From Cocos nucifera (Eukaryota; Streptophyta; Magnoliopsida; Arecales; Arecaceae), in contig QRFJ01000057.1 of the NCBI GenBank assembly GCA_006176705.1, positions 525,712 through 589,711 on the forward strand: a DNA stretch of 64,000 nt, in the 5' to 3' direction. Position 1 is the first letter of the stretch. Every line of letters begins with the position of its first letter. Of this stretch, positions 51,556-63,468 are shown one piece after another. The translations under genes were made by a program, and so were the position numbers. Under the pieces are notes generated by a model, which saw nothing but the letters and a program-made list of their open reading frames with translations, was not told the DNA's origin and ran no database searches.

Positions 51556-52359
51556 TCAAGTTGGTATAGCTGTCTGGTAGCCAATACGATGGTGCATAGG
51601 ATATTCCTATCAAGGTACAGGGATGGAATAGTGAGGTGATCCATGATGGCTTAAGCTGGTTTGGCTCGCCTTATGATGTGATTTTATTGGAGCAGGGTGC
51701 TGCATGACGCTAAGCAAGTCATTTATGTGCTAAGATAAGCAACTTAGAAGACCTGCGTACCAAGATCTTTTATGTGCCAAGATCGCTTGTTTCATCTTAA
51801 CTGGCCGGTTTGGCAACAAAATATCAATCAATATCGTGCCATATACTTAGTAGAACAAGAACTTTTGTGAATTAACCAACAGAAAAGAGTTAGGAATATT
51901 TTATATTGCAGATTATTTCAAAACTAACTAAAGACGAACAAATATGATTCCGTCAATAAGAAAAACAACGAGCAGATTCTGCTATATCACTTCTGTCTTT
52001 TCTTTTTTTAAAAAAACTATTCTAAAATACTTTCATGTTTTATCATATATCTTAGTGAGTCCAACCATTTTATTGTTAAATGCATCACAAATCATGATAA
52101 ATTGATATTAATTATATAGATTAAGTATATATGCATCTTACCCTCTCTCTTTTCTTAGGTTGCATTTATAGATTGCTAATAATTTAAAAGAGTCTCATTA
52201 GATTATCATGTTTGGTATATATTTTAAGTTGGTAATCTAGATTGCAAGATAATCTGGATTACCTCTCATGAAGTAATATGGATTACTAAGAGAAGAGATG
52301 GCTATCCAAATTACTAAATATTTGGTAATCTGATAATGACATATTTAGATGAAAATATT

Positions 52360-52754
52360 CTCATATATATATATATATAAAATAATAATATAATATAATA
52401 TTATATTATATTATAGTAATATATTATAAATATAAATATATATTAGTATATAATGTATTATGTATAACATATATTATAATATATATATATAATAATATAT
52501 ATATATAATATATATATATATATATTATTATATATATAATAATAATATAATATATATATATATATATATAATATTATATTATAATATTATAATATAATAA
52601 TGTATGATAATATAATAATAACATATTATAGTATATATAATAATATATTATATTATATTATATATATATAATAATATATACTAAAATATAAATATAGATC
52701 ATAAAATAATGTATTATATATATATATATATAATATATAATACATATTATAATA

Positions 52755-52792
<38 letters not shown>

Positions 52793-52798
52793 ATATTT
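52360..52798. repeat. TA-rich microsatellite block
   Basis: More than 400 bp of almost pure A and T, largely alternating TA with ATA and TAA interruptions. The chance frames inside it (Ile/Tyr runs) are not genes. It directly precedes the DUF295-like pseudogene. Confidence 0.92.
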
Positions 52799-52799
52799 T

Positions 52800-53531
52800 A
52801 TGAAGGAGTATCAAGATATTATCATCCCAGCGTTTCAAATGGTGCCACATATAAAGCCACACACGAAACAACGCGGAAGAGTGCAACAAAAGAAGTCAGA
52901 GTCTTTTTTTTCCTTCTCTGTTCCGACGAGATCGGGGAGTCTTCTCACATGGCTTCTGTGGTGCCACTTAGAAAACTTCGGTCGGCGTCAGGTGCACTTC
53001 TGTAAACTCGAAGACGATTTTTGGATCGAGCTCAAAATCGATTCACCCGCTCCTTTTGATTCCGTGGTATACGATGACGGGCGATTCTACACGCTGGACA
53101 TCAATGAAATTGTTACAATCTACATGGTTGCTACTTCTTTTCAGTGCCTGCACCCATCGCCGCTGCCAAATTTTTGTTAGTCAGAAATCGAGCTGTTGCT
53201 GCTTGCCCGCGATCCCAGGTTCTTTTACTGGGATGATGATGTCAAGAAGGACTTGAAGCTTTTTAAGCTCGATTTGAGGGGACGGCTGCTCTGGTGGTCC
53301 GAGATCGAAAGCATCGAAGATAAGGCACTATTCTGGGCATAAGATCATCGCTTGATGATTTGCACGAGCGATTTTGCTGGATTCGGAGAGGATTGCATTT
53401 ATTTTGAAGCTCCTGATAATATTTTCTAGAAATTCAAGAGCAAATTTTATGAGATAGAAATGCTGAACATAAAAAATGGCAGCTATGAATTCGTATGGTG
53501 GGGTGGGAAAGGCCTTCAAATGATTCGATGA
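52800..53531 (+). pseudogene. DUF295/KIB-type beta-propeller gene fragment with three stops
   Basis: A single plus-strand frame can be followed for about 244 codons, broken by TAG at 53178, TAA at 53340 and TAG at 53427, with a final TGA at 53529. Between the stops it keeps family-like blocks: KIDSPAPFDSVVYDDGRFYT, RFFYWDDDVKKDLKLFKLDL, SIEDKALFWA, SDFAGFGEDCIYFEAPDN and NGSYEFVWW. DUF295 proteins of plants usually pair an F-box with this propeller. No F-box was recognised upstream; the left side runs into TA-rich DNA. There is no frameshift in the stretch, only stops, which suggests fairly recent decay or conversion. The family call is from pattern memory. Confidence 0.7.
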
Positions 53532-53769
53532 AGCCTATTTGGTTTGCACCCAGTCCCTGCTAGAAGTTCCTAGGGAGTTTGTTTGGATAAATGGCTACGG
53601 TTGCTTCTTTGTACTTTGGTTCATGTTACCAAAGCTACAGCTAAGAGTTTCATTTTTCTCAAATGTTTTAATTAGTTGATGCATCGCCTTTCATTTCTCT
53701 CTCTCTCATAATATTCAATAGAACTGATGCAATGGAATAAATTTTTCTTCTTTATTTTCTTTTAGGTGA

Positions 53770-54480
53770 ATGTATGCAAAGACCACTAAAAAAAATATTT
53801 AATATTTTAAGATGAGGCTCTCGTCTCATCTTAAAAGAGAAATTCTTTCGGCACGAAGAAAAATTAAGGTAAAATATATCATATAATTTTATTAAAATAT
53901 ATAATTATATATTTAATATTTTATAATATTTAAAATTTTAAATAATAAAAATATTATTTTTAAAATTATGATATTTATTTATAAAAATTATGACATTCTT
54001 CGTAAAAATTATGATATTCTTATAGAAATATAGTATTTTATTCAAGATATCATAATTTTTATAAAAAAATATCATTAATTTTATGAACAAATTCATAATA
54101 TTTTTTATTTTTTATATCATATTATAATATTTTTTTACAAAAATTATGACATTTTTTCATAAAAATTATGATATTTTTATAAAAAATATAATATTTTATT
54201 CAGAATGTCATAATTTTTATGAAGAAATATCATAATTTTTATATAAAAATATTATAATACTTTTTTCACACATATTTTTTATTTTTTTTATATTATATAA
54301 TAACATTTTTTTATAAAAATTATAAAATTTTATTTTAAATAAAATACTATAATTTTTTTTTACGAGGTATGATAATTTTTATAAAAAAATAACATAATTT
54401 TTATGAATAAATATAATAATTTTATTTCAAAAAATATTTTTATAATTTAAAATTTTAAATACTATACATTAAATGCAAAA
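53770..54480. repeat. AT-rich block with interleaved inverted repeats
   Basis: The words ATAAAAATTATGATAT and their complement ATATCATAATTTTTAT recur many times over about 600 bp in both orientations. No coding capacity. It lies about 220 bp upstream of the CDKAL1-like start. Confidence 0.7.
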
Positions 54481-55279
54481 CGTGGCTGCGTGCCCAATGA
54501 ATCACTCCACGTCATTTTTTTCTGCACCGCACTCCATCTTAAAAACTAAGCCTCCATGGTGTAAGCTAATGCCTTCAAAAACCTAATGCAGGCGCCCGGA
54601 TCGTTCATCACGCAACCGCGACCGTTCGCCGCCGGTGCTAAGATCACCGCCTCCCTGGGCGGAGCGCCGCTGTGCGGCCGCGAGGAGGAAGTGGTCTCGT
54701 AGGGATGGCGGACATCGAAGACGTGGTGGCCGCCGGAGCTCCCCAGGGGACCCCCCTCTCCCTGACCGCCGTCGGCGTGAAGCCCAAGAAGAAGCCCGGA
54801 GCTCGCCTCATCCGCGACCCCGACTCCACCTCTCACAACCCGGACACGCCGGTCTCGCTCTCTCTCTCTCTCTCATCTTTTGTTGATGCGGTCTTTGATC
54901 TTTATGCAGACTATATATATATATATGAAGACATTCGGATGCTCTCATAACCAGGCAAATATTCTTAACCACTCCACAAAAATTTCCTTTTTTCGCTGAC
55001 AAAGTTTTTTTCTTCTTCTATCGTAGATACTGGTTGATGGTTGAATAACTGTGAAACGGAACGGTTTAGTATGTAAAATGTTGATCTGGGTCTTCGGTGA
55101 TTGAATGCGTTGGAAGTGTTTGTTTAATTTCCGGTTGTAGTTATTAGTAGTAGAAATAAGTATAGGAAATTGTGGGAGTCACAAGAACATAGAATGGATG
55201 ATTTGGGAGAAGTGGTATTATGTTGGATGGCAAAACATGGAGACATCAAATGCATGGAATTGGAAGTGTAACTTCTTAA

Positions 55280-55592
55280 GGGCCCGTTTGGATGTCTAGG
55301 CCCAAAATCCTATGGGATTCTTGGGTGGGGCCAAGACGACCAGTTAAATTAGACTGAACTGGAACTATTTTTATAAGAACCCAGGGAACGATTAGAGCGG
55401 GCCGGCTCAAATCGCATAGGGAGAACAAAATTGACTTGCTGAGGTCTTTTTTTTTTCACCTTATGGGATTCAGTCTAGCCCACTTCGATAGTTCTCTAGA
55501 AATATAAGCCAAATCTAATCTGACTTAACTAGCTATCTTGCCCTAACCCATGAAGCCCATAGGATTTTAGGCCTAGACATCTAAACGGGCCC
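55280..55592. mobile_element. Tourist-like MITE, 313 bp
   Basis: Termini GGGCCCGTTTGGATGTCTAG and, reverse complemented, GGGCCCGTTTAGATGTCTAG form nearly perfect inverted repeats that extend inward (GGCCCAAAATCC and GGCCTAAAATCC). TAA flanks both sides (55277-55279, 55593-55595). This fits PIF/Harbinger-derived MITEs. It lies in intron 2 of the CDKAL1-like locus. Confidence 0.9.
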
Positions 55593-56037
55593 TAAATGGG
55601 AAATTGGACTCTATGTCACAATTATACTTTCCATGACATTTTACCTCCCTACTAAAGTTGTTGAAGAAAGGTGCAAGGGCATTGGCCTGAATCACGTTAC
55701 ACCCTGTAGAGAGTTAATATGTGACATTCTGGAAGAAGCCAGGCATCCTTTTTGTCATTGAGTAGAAATATCATTCGCTTATGTGATATCAAGATAAATA
55801 ATATGGTTGTTTGTGGTTGATCTACCTCATTAATTACCTTTTTAGCTACAATGTACTAGTGCTGTTTCATTTATGGAACGTATATATTGAGAAATAGTCT
55901 GACAAGCTCTGCTAATAAATCCTGTGAAGCTTTCAAACTAATATAACATCCCCATTCATATTTGTATTCATTTTAGTGTCATCTTAATATTACAGGCTAT
56001 TGTTTGCTTATAAAATTAGACTTCTATAAGTTAGAAC

Positions 56038-57668
56038 TGTCATGCCGCAAATCCAAAATATAATATGCTATGTTACTGAGGGCTGCTGCCCTCGATAATC
56101 CGAAGTCTATTAATCATGATAAGTTAAAATCCATCATAAAAAATTATAAAAGATTCAACTTCAATCATATATCAAATAATTAAACCAAGATTGGTTCAGA
56201 GCATCTAAATCCAAAATCAAAATCAAAGCTATGTCTCAAAAGTTTGAAATAATTAACTATAAGTCCATAATCATCAAATAAACTAAGTTTTAACTACAAA
56301 AATTTTCAAGCTTGCTACGTAAATCCTTAAGCCTGGATTATCCATCGTTCCTAACTTTATTTCTCTATAAGAGAAAAAAATTAAAGAGGTATGAGCTACA
56401 TTCGCTCAGTGAGTAAAACTTATGCTTCCTAATCGGATCAAGCATAAGTTTTTCATGATAATGTAATGTTTAGAAAATAACAAATATTATAAAAATAAAG
56501 TATTTCATAGAGCATATAATAAAATAAGTCATAAACTAGTTATACTTGCATAAATCATAAATATTTCGTAAACATGATTCGTAAATCATTTTTATCATAT
56601 CATGTTTCAAAACATTGCTCATTGACATTTATGCCATGGTCACTTTATATCCGTGACAAGGCTAGCGTTCTTAATCGATAAAATTCTTGTTTCGTATGCT
56701 AACTTTATACCTACTGGCAAGGCATGTGTTCTTATGGATGCTAGCTCCGGATGTCAACTTTTTCATAGAGAGAATTCATTCATAGCTATCTGAGAGCCTT
56801 TGAAATCTTTATATCTTTTTCTTAAAACATACATATACATAGATAGGAAAACAATAATGTCCATGTTTCATAAACATGTTATTTTCATAAAATATATTTA
56901 TGAAATCAATGATCATGATAAAACATGCTTTTTCATATCTTATATATTGATCCTTATTTTATAAAAACATAATTTCATCAACAACAGTTCATTTGCATAG
57001 AAAACATGATAATTTGAAAATAAATAAGAAGCGTAAGATTCACTTACCTTGATCATCCTAGTTCTTTGGATTTCGTTAGATGAATCGAGTAATCCTATTT
57101 TAAATATTAATTCATAATTAATTTTTATTCATTAAATTCAATAAAATTAAATAATAATAAAGGAGGCGATTGACTAAGTGATCAATCCGATAGACTATTC
57201 GGGCACCAAATCGATTTGAGGTCATCTTGTCAGAGTCAACATGAATTCCTAGAAGAGAAAGACATGGCTCGATACGAGTTTCTAGATTTTCTTAGAGAGA
57301 GAAAGTAGAGAGAAAAGGTGGAGAGAAACTTTGTATTCCACAAAAGAGTAATCTATGATTGAGATCATTAGGGATCATATCTGAGTGACTCAATAGAGGT
57401 TAATTGTGATCAAATGCTAAGAATTTCTGACAAGGGCTACGCTGGGATCCGATAAACCGCATGGATATCAAAGCGGTCTCCGATCATCTTGTTTTCATTT
57501 CAAGTGAGATCATGGATCGGATGGAGAGAGAAAGAGAGCGGGCGAAGAAAGAAATCCTAGAAAGATAAGGAGAGAGAGAACTTTTCTCTCCTTTTCTTTT
57601 CTTTCTTTTTTTTGTTTTCTTTTTTGCCTTAATATTCTGAGGAAAAAATTTTGGGGCTGGATATTACA
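56038..57668 (+). mobile_element. Solo LTR, 1631 bp, target duplication AGAAC
   Basis: The segment starts TGTCATGCCGCAAATCC and ends GGGCTGGATATTACA, with AGAAC directly before (56033-56037) and after (57669-57673). There is no internal coding region. A TGTCA start and a TTACA end are common in plant LTRs. The plus orientation is inferred from these termini. The right part has a GA-rich and a CTTT-rich stretch. Family not determined. Confidence 0.8.
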
Positions 57669-57993
57669 AGAACAATCAGCATATTTACTGTCTACTACTG
57701 GAGGTTTTTTAAGTCTCAACCTTGCCTTGTTATTTGATTGTGGGTTGAAGCTCATAATTTTTGTTGCTTCTTCATTCAACCTTGGAAAAATTCTTGTTCT
57801 TCATTTTACTTCTGATAGATCATGGTAAATAGATCCACCTTCTCAAAACCAAATCTTTAAAATTGTTATTGTTTGAGACCTGTTCAAGATATATGGCCGC
57901 ATGAAAGGATTTTTTTCTTTTTGAGATTATAAAGACTTGAAATGGACATCTCTAGTCTAGTTTGAAAACTGAGATTGAAGATTTATTGACTTA

Positions 57994-58898
57994 TGTTGGT
58001 GTGGAATCTGGTTGACGTCGGAACTGGCTGGAGCTAGAGAAGCCGAGGTCGCCATCGGGACCTGCAAAAGAAGTCCAAATCGGAGGAGGGGTGGCTTCGG
58101 CAGGATCCTCCGACGGTCAAGTCAGCTCTTCCGGCCAACAGAAATGGAATGCTCGGTAGAGAAAGTGGTAGAGTGTCGAGAAGGAGAAGAGAGCTTCCAT
58201 TCGAAAGCATATTTGGAGGATCTCTTATGTAACAAACTGATAGTGACAGTCGTAATCGCCTGGTAGTGAGCCATTCAAGGCCACGTGGAGCTTGTTACAG
58301 AGGATAGTGTCTGTTGTCGTGACGTGTCAGCTGGAGTTCGGATGGGACGGTCGTAGGCGATGAAGCGTCCCTCATTGATGTTGTTCTAGAGGAGCTTGGA
58401 GGTTCTCGAGATCAGCTGTGCGTGGATCGTTATTCGCCATATTGAGAGTCGGTGGTGAGATCCTTCTGGATAACCGGAAGGAGTTCGACGGAAAGAAAAG
58501 TCCGGGAGGAGTTCGACATGTGGAGAAGTCCGACTGAAGAAGAAGTTCAGAAGAAGTTCGGTTGGTGGAGAAGTTCGGTTGGTGGAGAAGTTCGGAATGA
58601 TTCGACTGGTGGAGAAGTCCGACTGAAGGAGAAGTCCGGAAGAAGTTCGATTGGTGGAGAAGTTCGGCACTCTTAACAGAGCATGAAAGTTCATCTAGAG
58701 AAAGTTCCACCAAAAGAGGGCTGACTGCCTGGGATGGAGGAGCTCGGCCACGCCCTGCTACTCAAGCTCATCTGGACGAAGCCCGAAGGGATCTTGCGAA
58801 TTCGGTCGAGGCTCAGTCTTGGTTGTCGCTATCGAACGGGATCATTCAACGATCAGATATCTAGCTGAACTTCGGCAAAAGCGGATTCACCCCCAACA
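57994..58898 (-). mobile_element. Solo LTR related to the gypsy element at 25028-31207, 905 bp
   Basis: Read on the minus strand it begins TGTTGGGGGTGAATCC and ends CACCAACA. ACTTA flanks it at 57989-57993 and 58899-58903. Its end shares blocks with the right LTR at 30241-31207: GACCTGCAAAA, CTCCGACG and TCAAGTCAGCTCTT (plus sense here). It also has 18-bp tandem units (GTTGGTGGAGAAGTTCGG near 58560-58600) that parallel the 18-bp CCGAACTCC units of the other LTR. A related but clearly different family member, reduced to one LTR by recombination. Confidence 0.85.
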
Positions 58899-58903
58899 AC
58901 TTA

Positions 58904-60269
58904 GTAGCAAGAAACTTTCACAGGGTGTGCACCTGCTTCGGAATTTTGTCTGAAAATTTGTCACCGCACTTGCTTCCTAAATGTTTCTTGTTGTTATTTT
59001 TTTTTCAAGAGATCCACTTCCCTATCTACACGCAAATCCACTCCTGCACTTGCAATCCCTTCTGCTAGCTAAGGATTTTATTCTTATTTAAGAGAGGGCT
59101 TCTGATTATTATAATAAATTTTAGAATTTAGTGAACTTATTTGAATGCTGTTCAACTGACATGCTCCATTGCTGATGCATAATTTAAATGGTCAAAGAAT
59201 TCCTCCCTAGTCTCTGGACTAACCCTTTTCCTAGTCTTCACTTTCATTTCTGTCACTACTTGTATAGTGTTTTTGTAATAAGGATTCAGATAAAGAATAC
59301 AGTAGTGCGTTCTAGTTTCTTGTTTTTCTGGTTTGCTTTTAGGATGATTCTACTAAGTGTTTAAAAAGCTTAAACATAGGGTAATTTGATTTATTATTGC
59401 AAAGTTATCTACAGGGTTTATTTGTTCTACTGATAAGTGAAGGAAAGCATCTAATGTAAGTTGTATTTTGATGATTTTATTTGAGGACAGTGTGCATAAG
59501 TTTCGGGAGTGAAACCTCTATCTTCTTCAATTCATCTTTCTCTTGCACCTTAACCTTTTTTGCTTTCCTCTTTTTGACCTATTTTGACTTGGAATTATGT
59601 TGCTCTACATTTTCTACTTTTTATTCTCTTCCTTCTCTTCCCTAAGACAAATCTGATTTTCATGTTCATATAACTTCCTTTTCCTACCCAATCACTTTTT
59701 CCATCCATTTCCCATATTTCCCTTCTATTCATGCAAATTGATTGGGGGCAAAAAATAAAAAATAAAAAAATAAAATAAAATAAAATAAAATCTTATATAT
59801 GAGTTTCAGTTGTCATGGTTGTTTCTTTCAGATCTTGCAAATGGGAATTGGAATTTCTTTAATACAAGAATGAAACTCCAATGAAAAGTATACAGAAGTT
59901 GTTCTAGATAAAGCTACCATAACTTTTTCTTTGCAATGTATTTTGAAATCACCATGCACTTACAAGGATTAAAACTACCTCATTGCTTCTCCCCCAGGGT
60001 GCCCCCTTGAGGTAAAGTTAGGCTCCTGTGAGTTTTGACATTATGTATGAATGCGAAGGAACATCTTCCAGATGAAAAGATGAATGTGAATATGTGATGT
60101 AAATAGAATATAATTTTTTTTTTTAAAAAAAAATCCTCATTTATTTTCATCAAAAACTTTATGCTGAATACAAACAGCGTTTATGGAACAACAAACATAG
60201 GATAAAATTTTATTATTATATTTATTTTGCTTACAAATTCTCCTTTTGCGTTTGCTTAACACTTAACAG
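58904..60269. other. Remainder of CDKAL1-like intron 2
   Basis: AT-rich intron sequence, with a TAAAA-type run at about 59755-59790. No gene or clear element recognised. Confidence 0.5.
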
Positions 60270-63200
60270 AATGATAGTGAATACCTGGCTGGTCAGCTTT
60301 CAGCATTTGGACATGCAGTGACTGATGATCCTGAGGAAGCAGACTTTTGGCTAATAAATACACATTGCTCCCTTCTTTTTTATAATTTCGTTTTATATTT
60401 TTTAATCCTGTTTTTCATCACATCAAGTACCATATTTTCTGTTATTCATCCAGATAGTTCAAAGCATTTTACTTTTATGCGAACTTGAATGGTTAGCCCA
60501 TGTCATTTATCAACACTGGATGTTTAAGTATTAGGTCCTCTTATACTTCCTAAAACTGTTGATGCCTAAGTGGAAAACTTTTAATATTTTTACTGCCAAA
60601 TTCATCTTGAAGTTTTAGAAAATTGATCCATTTTGCATCTGCTATTTATGCACTTGCCCTCCTCATCGAATTTGATATGCAATTGCAAAGTTCCTTTCAT
60701 TTTACCTTTCTTTTTATCATTTTCTTTTCACTGTGGTATTGGATAGGTACCTAGAAATGTGTCGTTTAAATTACAGTTCTAAATGTTCAAATGATCCAAT
60801 TATATCTGATGCAGATTCACAGTGAAGTCTCCTCGTCAGTCTGCTGTGACAACTCTCATATCAAAATCTTCCAGTTCTACTAAATGCCATTGTTGCAGAA
60901 CTTCCTCATGATAGAAGCACCATGCTTTGCATTGGCATGACTAATCCCCCTTTATACTGGAGCATTTGAAGGAGATAGCCAAAATAGTGTGCCACCCATG
61001 TGTGTATCCATTCCTGCATGTATCTGTGCAGTCTGGGAATGATGTTGTCCTGGCCATAAGTTTTAATATAGATATTTTTCATAATATTGTTGCTCATAAC
61101 CTTCCTATCAGCATGCATATATAAATGTAAGCAAGCTATTCATGTTTCCTGCTTTTTGATTATTCAAGCAGTAATGAGTCTACCAAGTTTATGGTGGGCT
61201 CTGATTTTCATCAATTATAGACCTGACAAGTTGTGTGTCGGCATAATGTCAGGCAATGAATCATGAGTACATTGTGAACGAGTTCAGGAAGGTGGGACAC
61301 TCTTATTGAACTTGTTCCTGGGATGCAGATTGCAACTGATATTATTTGTGGATTCCCTGGTAAATTAGCAAAATATACTTTATATGTCCTCCTGTTGGTT
61401 CTAATAATTGTTTAGACCAATCGTAAAGTTTCATTGTCGGTAGCATGCATTTTTCTCTGCTCCATTGCAAAATACATTGGTATTTCGAACTTGAGTTTTT
61501 TCTCTTAAACATTAAGATTGGCCTTCAGATCATTCAAGTGAATGCTTGTGAGAACACCTGCATAGAGCACAATATTGAGATGGTCTTGTGTACTCAAATA
61601 TCAAGTAGATAAAAAGGATGGCAGGGTAAGGCTCATCCCCTATGTATCTAGGTGACACTGATGAAGATCTCACAAAAACTGTCTGTCTGGTAAAGGAGTA
61701 CCAATTCCCTAAAGTTCATATTTCTCAATTTTGTCCTAGACCAGGTATGTTTTCTTGTCTTTTGTTAATTCTTCAGATAACAGTAATTTCATTGATCAGT
61801 GTTGTAGCTTTATTCTACATCGGCATATACAATAAGATTTTTTATCATGAAGTAGAAATTTGATAATATCCAGAAGCATTATTTTCACTTACCAGTGCTT
61901 AAATCATGTCCCTGTTCTAATTTTAGTAGCTGAAACACTTTCCTCAAGTATGCAACACCAAAATTTGTACCGCTACCTGCACCTGAGTACATTTCCTGGT
62001 AAATGGAAAATCTTCTACTCATACAAGATTCTAGCAAGATCAACCTTAATTCAGTTCAACGAATACTTCTTGCTCTTTTTCCTTTTCAGCCCCATGTTTC
62101 ATTGGCAATTAAAAATGTCTGTGGCATACTAACTCAGCAAAATTTGGCACCGAATAAATGGACCTGTTTGCAACATATTGCTATATTAAATATGCCTCTT
62201 GGCATTTCCATTCCCTAAATAAGAGTTTTGCTTATCCACTCACATCCCCATGGTAAAGTGGAAGGCCCTTGTTGCCGGGTGTTTCTTCATTATTCCAACT
62301 TGTTTCCAGCTTGGTCCTCGTTTCACACAGCAAGTAATGGCGTTGCATTCGAAAGATGTTACCATGTTATCTGCAACAGTGTTTTCTGGTCTGTATATTT
62401 TGTGCTCGTGATATGTCTTGCAATAGAGGCCTGGCTTAAGGGAGCTTTCATCTAAACTAATTAATGCTAAATTTTTCTTCTTTCATCAAATCTAAATGCA
62501 AATGACATAGACTACCTACTAGCATGGGATGTAAACCTGCTAAACTGTTGGATGGCTGCATGGTTTTTGTTTTCATGTTAACGTACATCACCAAATGTCT
62601 AATCTTACCGTTCAAGGGACTCCTGCTGCAAGGATGAAGAAAGTTCCGAGCACTGAAGTGAAGGAGCATATTCGTGAGTTGACTACCGTATTTGAATCAT
62701 TTTCCCCAACAAAGGAATGGAAGGTTGGGTTGAGAGGATATGGATTACTGCTGATGGTATTCATTTGGTAAAGAAGCCATATAATTGTTTACCAACAAAA
62801 AAAAAAAGAGAGAGGAGGAAGCCATCTTATTCCTTCTTTCTAATGTAAATCGGTTTGGGTTTCTGTTATTTACAATTTTTGAGTTTATTCAATGTGAAGT
62901 TAAGCAGCCAAAAAATCTCAACATCCAGAGCACTTTTTCTCATTAACAGAAAAGGGTACTTAGAGGGTCGAAAGATCGAGTCCTCCGAGTTTATCTTTTA
63001 TCATTTGAAACCTTTGATGAAGTGTTAACCTTCTGGTACCTGGATTTTCTTCTGTAACCGCAGGCTGGCCATGCTAAGGGATATATCCAAGTGCTTGTAA
63101 TTGCTCCAGATAGTATGCTAGGTACCTCAACAGATGTAAAGATTACATCAATAGGATTTGGTGCAGTGATCGACACTCCGTCACCTCAGGTAAAAGAAAT

Positions 63201-63468
63201 TACATACAAAGGTAACATTAACTTGGAAGCTGTTCCTTGCTGGGATTCACCCGACGGTTGTGTGTGTTCAAGAAAGCCAGAACCCTGCCCATGTGCAGTG
63301 CAGAATTTAGGGCAGCAAATTAGCAATTGTGGTCTTGAAGAAGCTCCTATTGCGGTGGTTATAAATAGCTCGACCACAAGAAATCATATAGGGGGAAAAT
63401 TTTATCAGCGCAGTTCAGTCTATGCTGCTCAGGAAGAGAAGGTTACAAGGACCAGCGAACATGAATGA

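Larger units (their letters stand above)
47694..52359. other. Intergenic DNA right of the patellin gene
   Basis: No confident gene. An AT dinucleotide run lies at about 48554-48575. A minus-strand open segment at 51289-51555 reads protein-like (RGWWNSINRYADEHLSPRIG then AQDLLEGGGY) but I cannot place it. The part after 52000 becomes strongly AT-rich. Confidence 0.5.
54705..63468 (+). pseudogene. CDKAL1: CDKAL1-like tRNA (ms2t6A37) methylthiotransferase gene, heavily damaged
   Basis: Recognisable exons: 54705-54851 (MADIEDVVAAG, SLTAVGVKPKKKPG), 54910-54954 (MKTFGCSHNQ), 60270-60363 (NDSEYLAGQLSAFGH), 60815-61055, 61253-61359 (GMQIATDIICGFPG), 61652-61744 (TDEDL, VHISQFCPRP), 62617-62767 (GTPAARMKKV) and 63064-63468 (GYIQVLV, DSMLGTS). 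The family is a radical-SAM enzyme that methylthiolates t6A37 of tRNA-Lys. Lesions: exon 3 runs AATACACATTGC with no GT donor. In exon 4 the text jumps from VKSPRQSAVTTLISK to LPVLLNAIVAELP, losing about 150 family residues with the radical-SAM CxxxCxxC. One T is missing near 60953. The exon 4 donor reads ATAAGT. There are frameshifts near 61292 and 62708. The RWSV block is absent before FGAVIDTP. Intron 2 has a GC donor. A working enzyme is very unlikely. The last exon stays open to 63468 with a Cys-rich tail of unclear meaning. Confidence 0.85.

Noticed and set aside
52360..52798. Ile/Tyr-rich ORF in the TA block
   Set aside because: Pure microsatellite translation.
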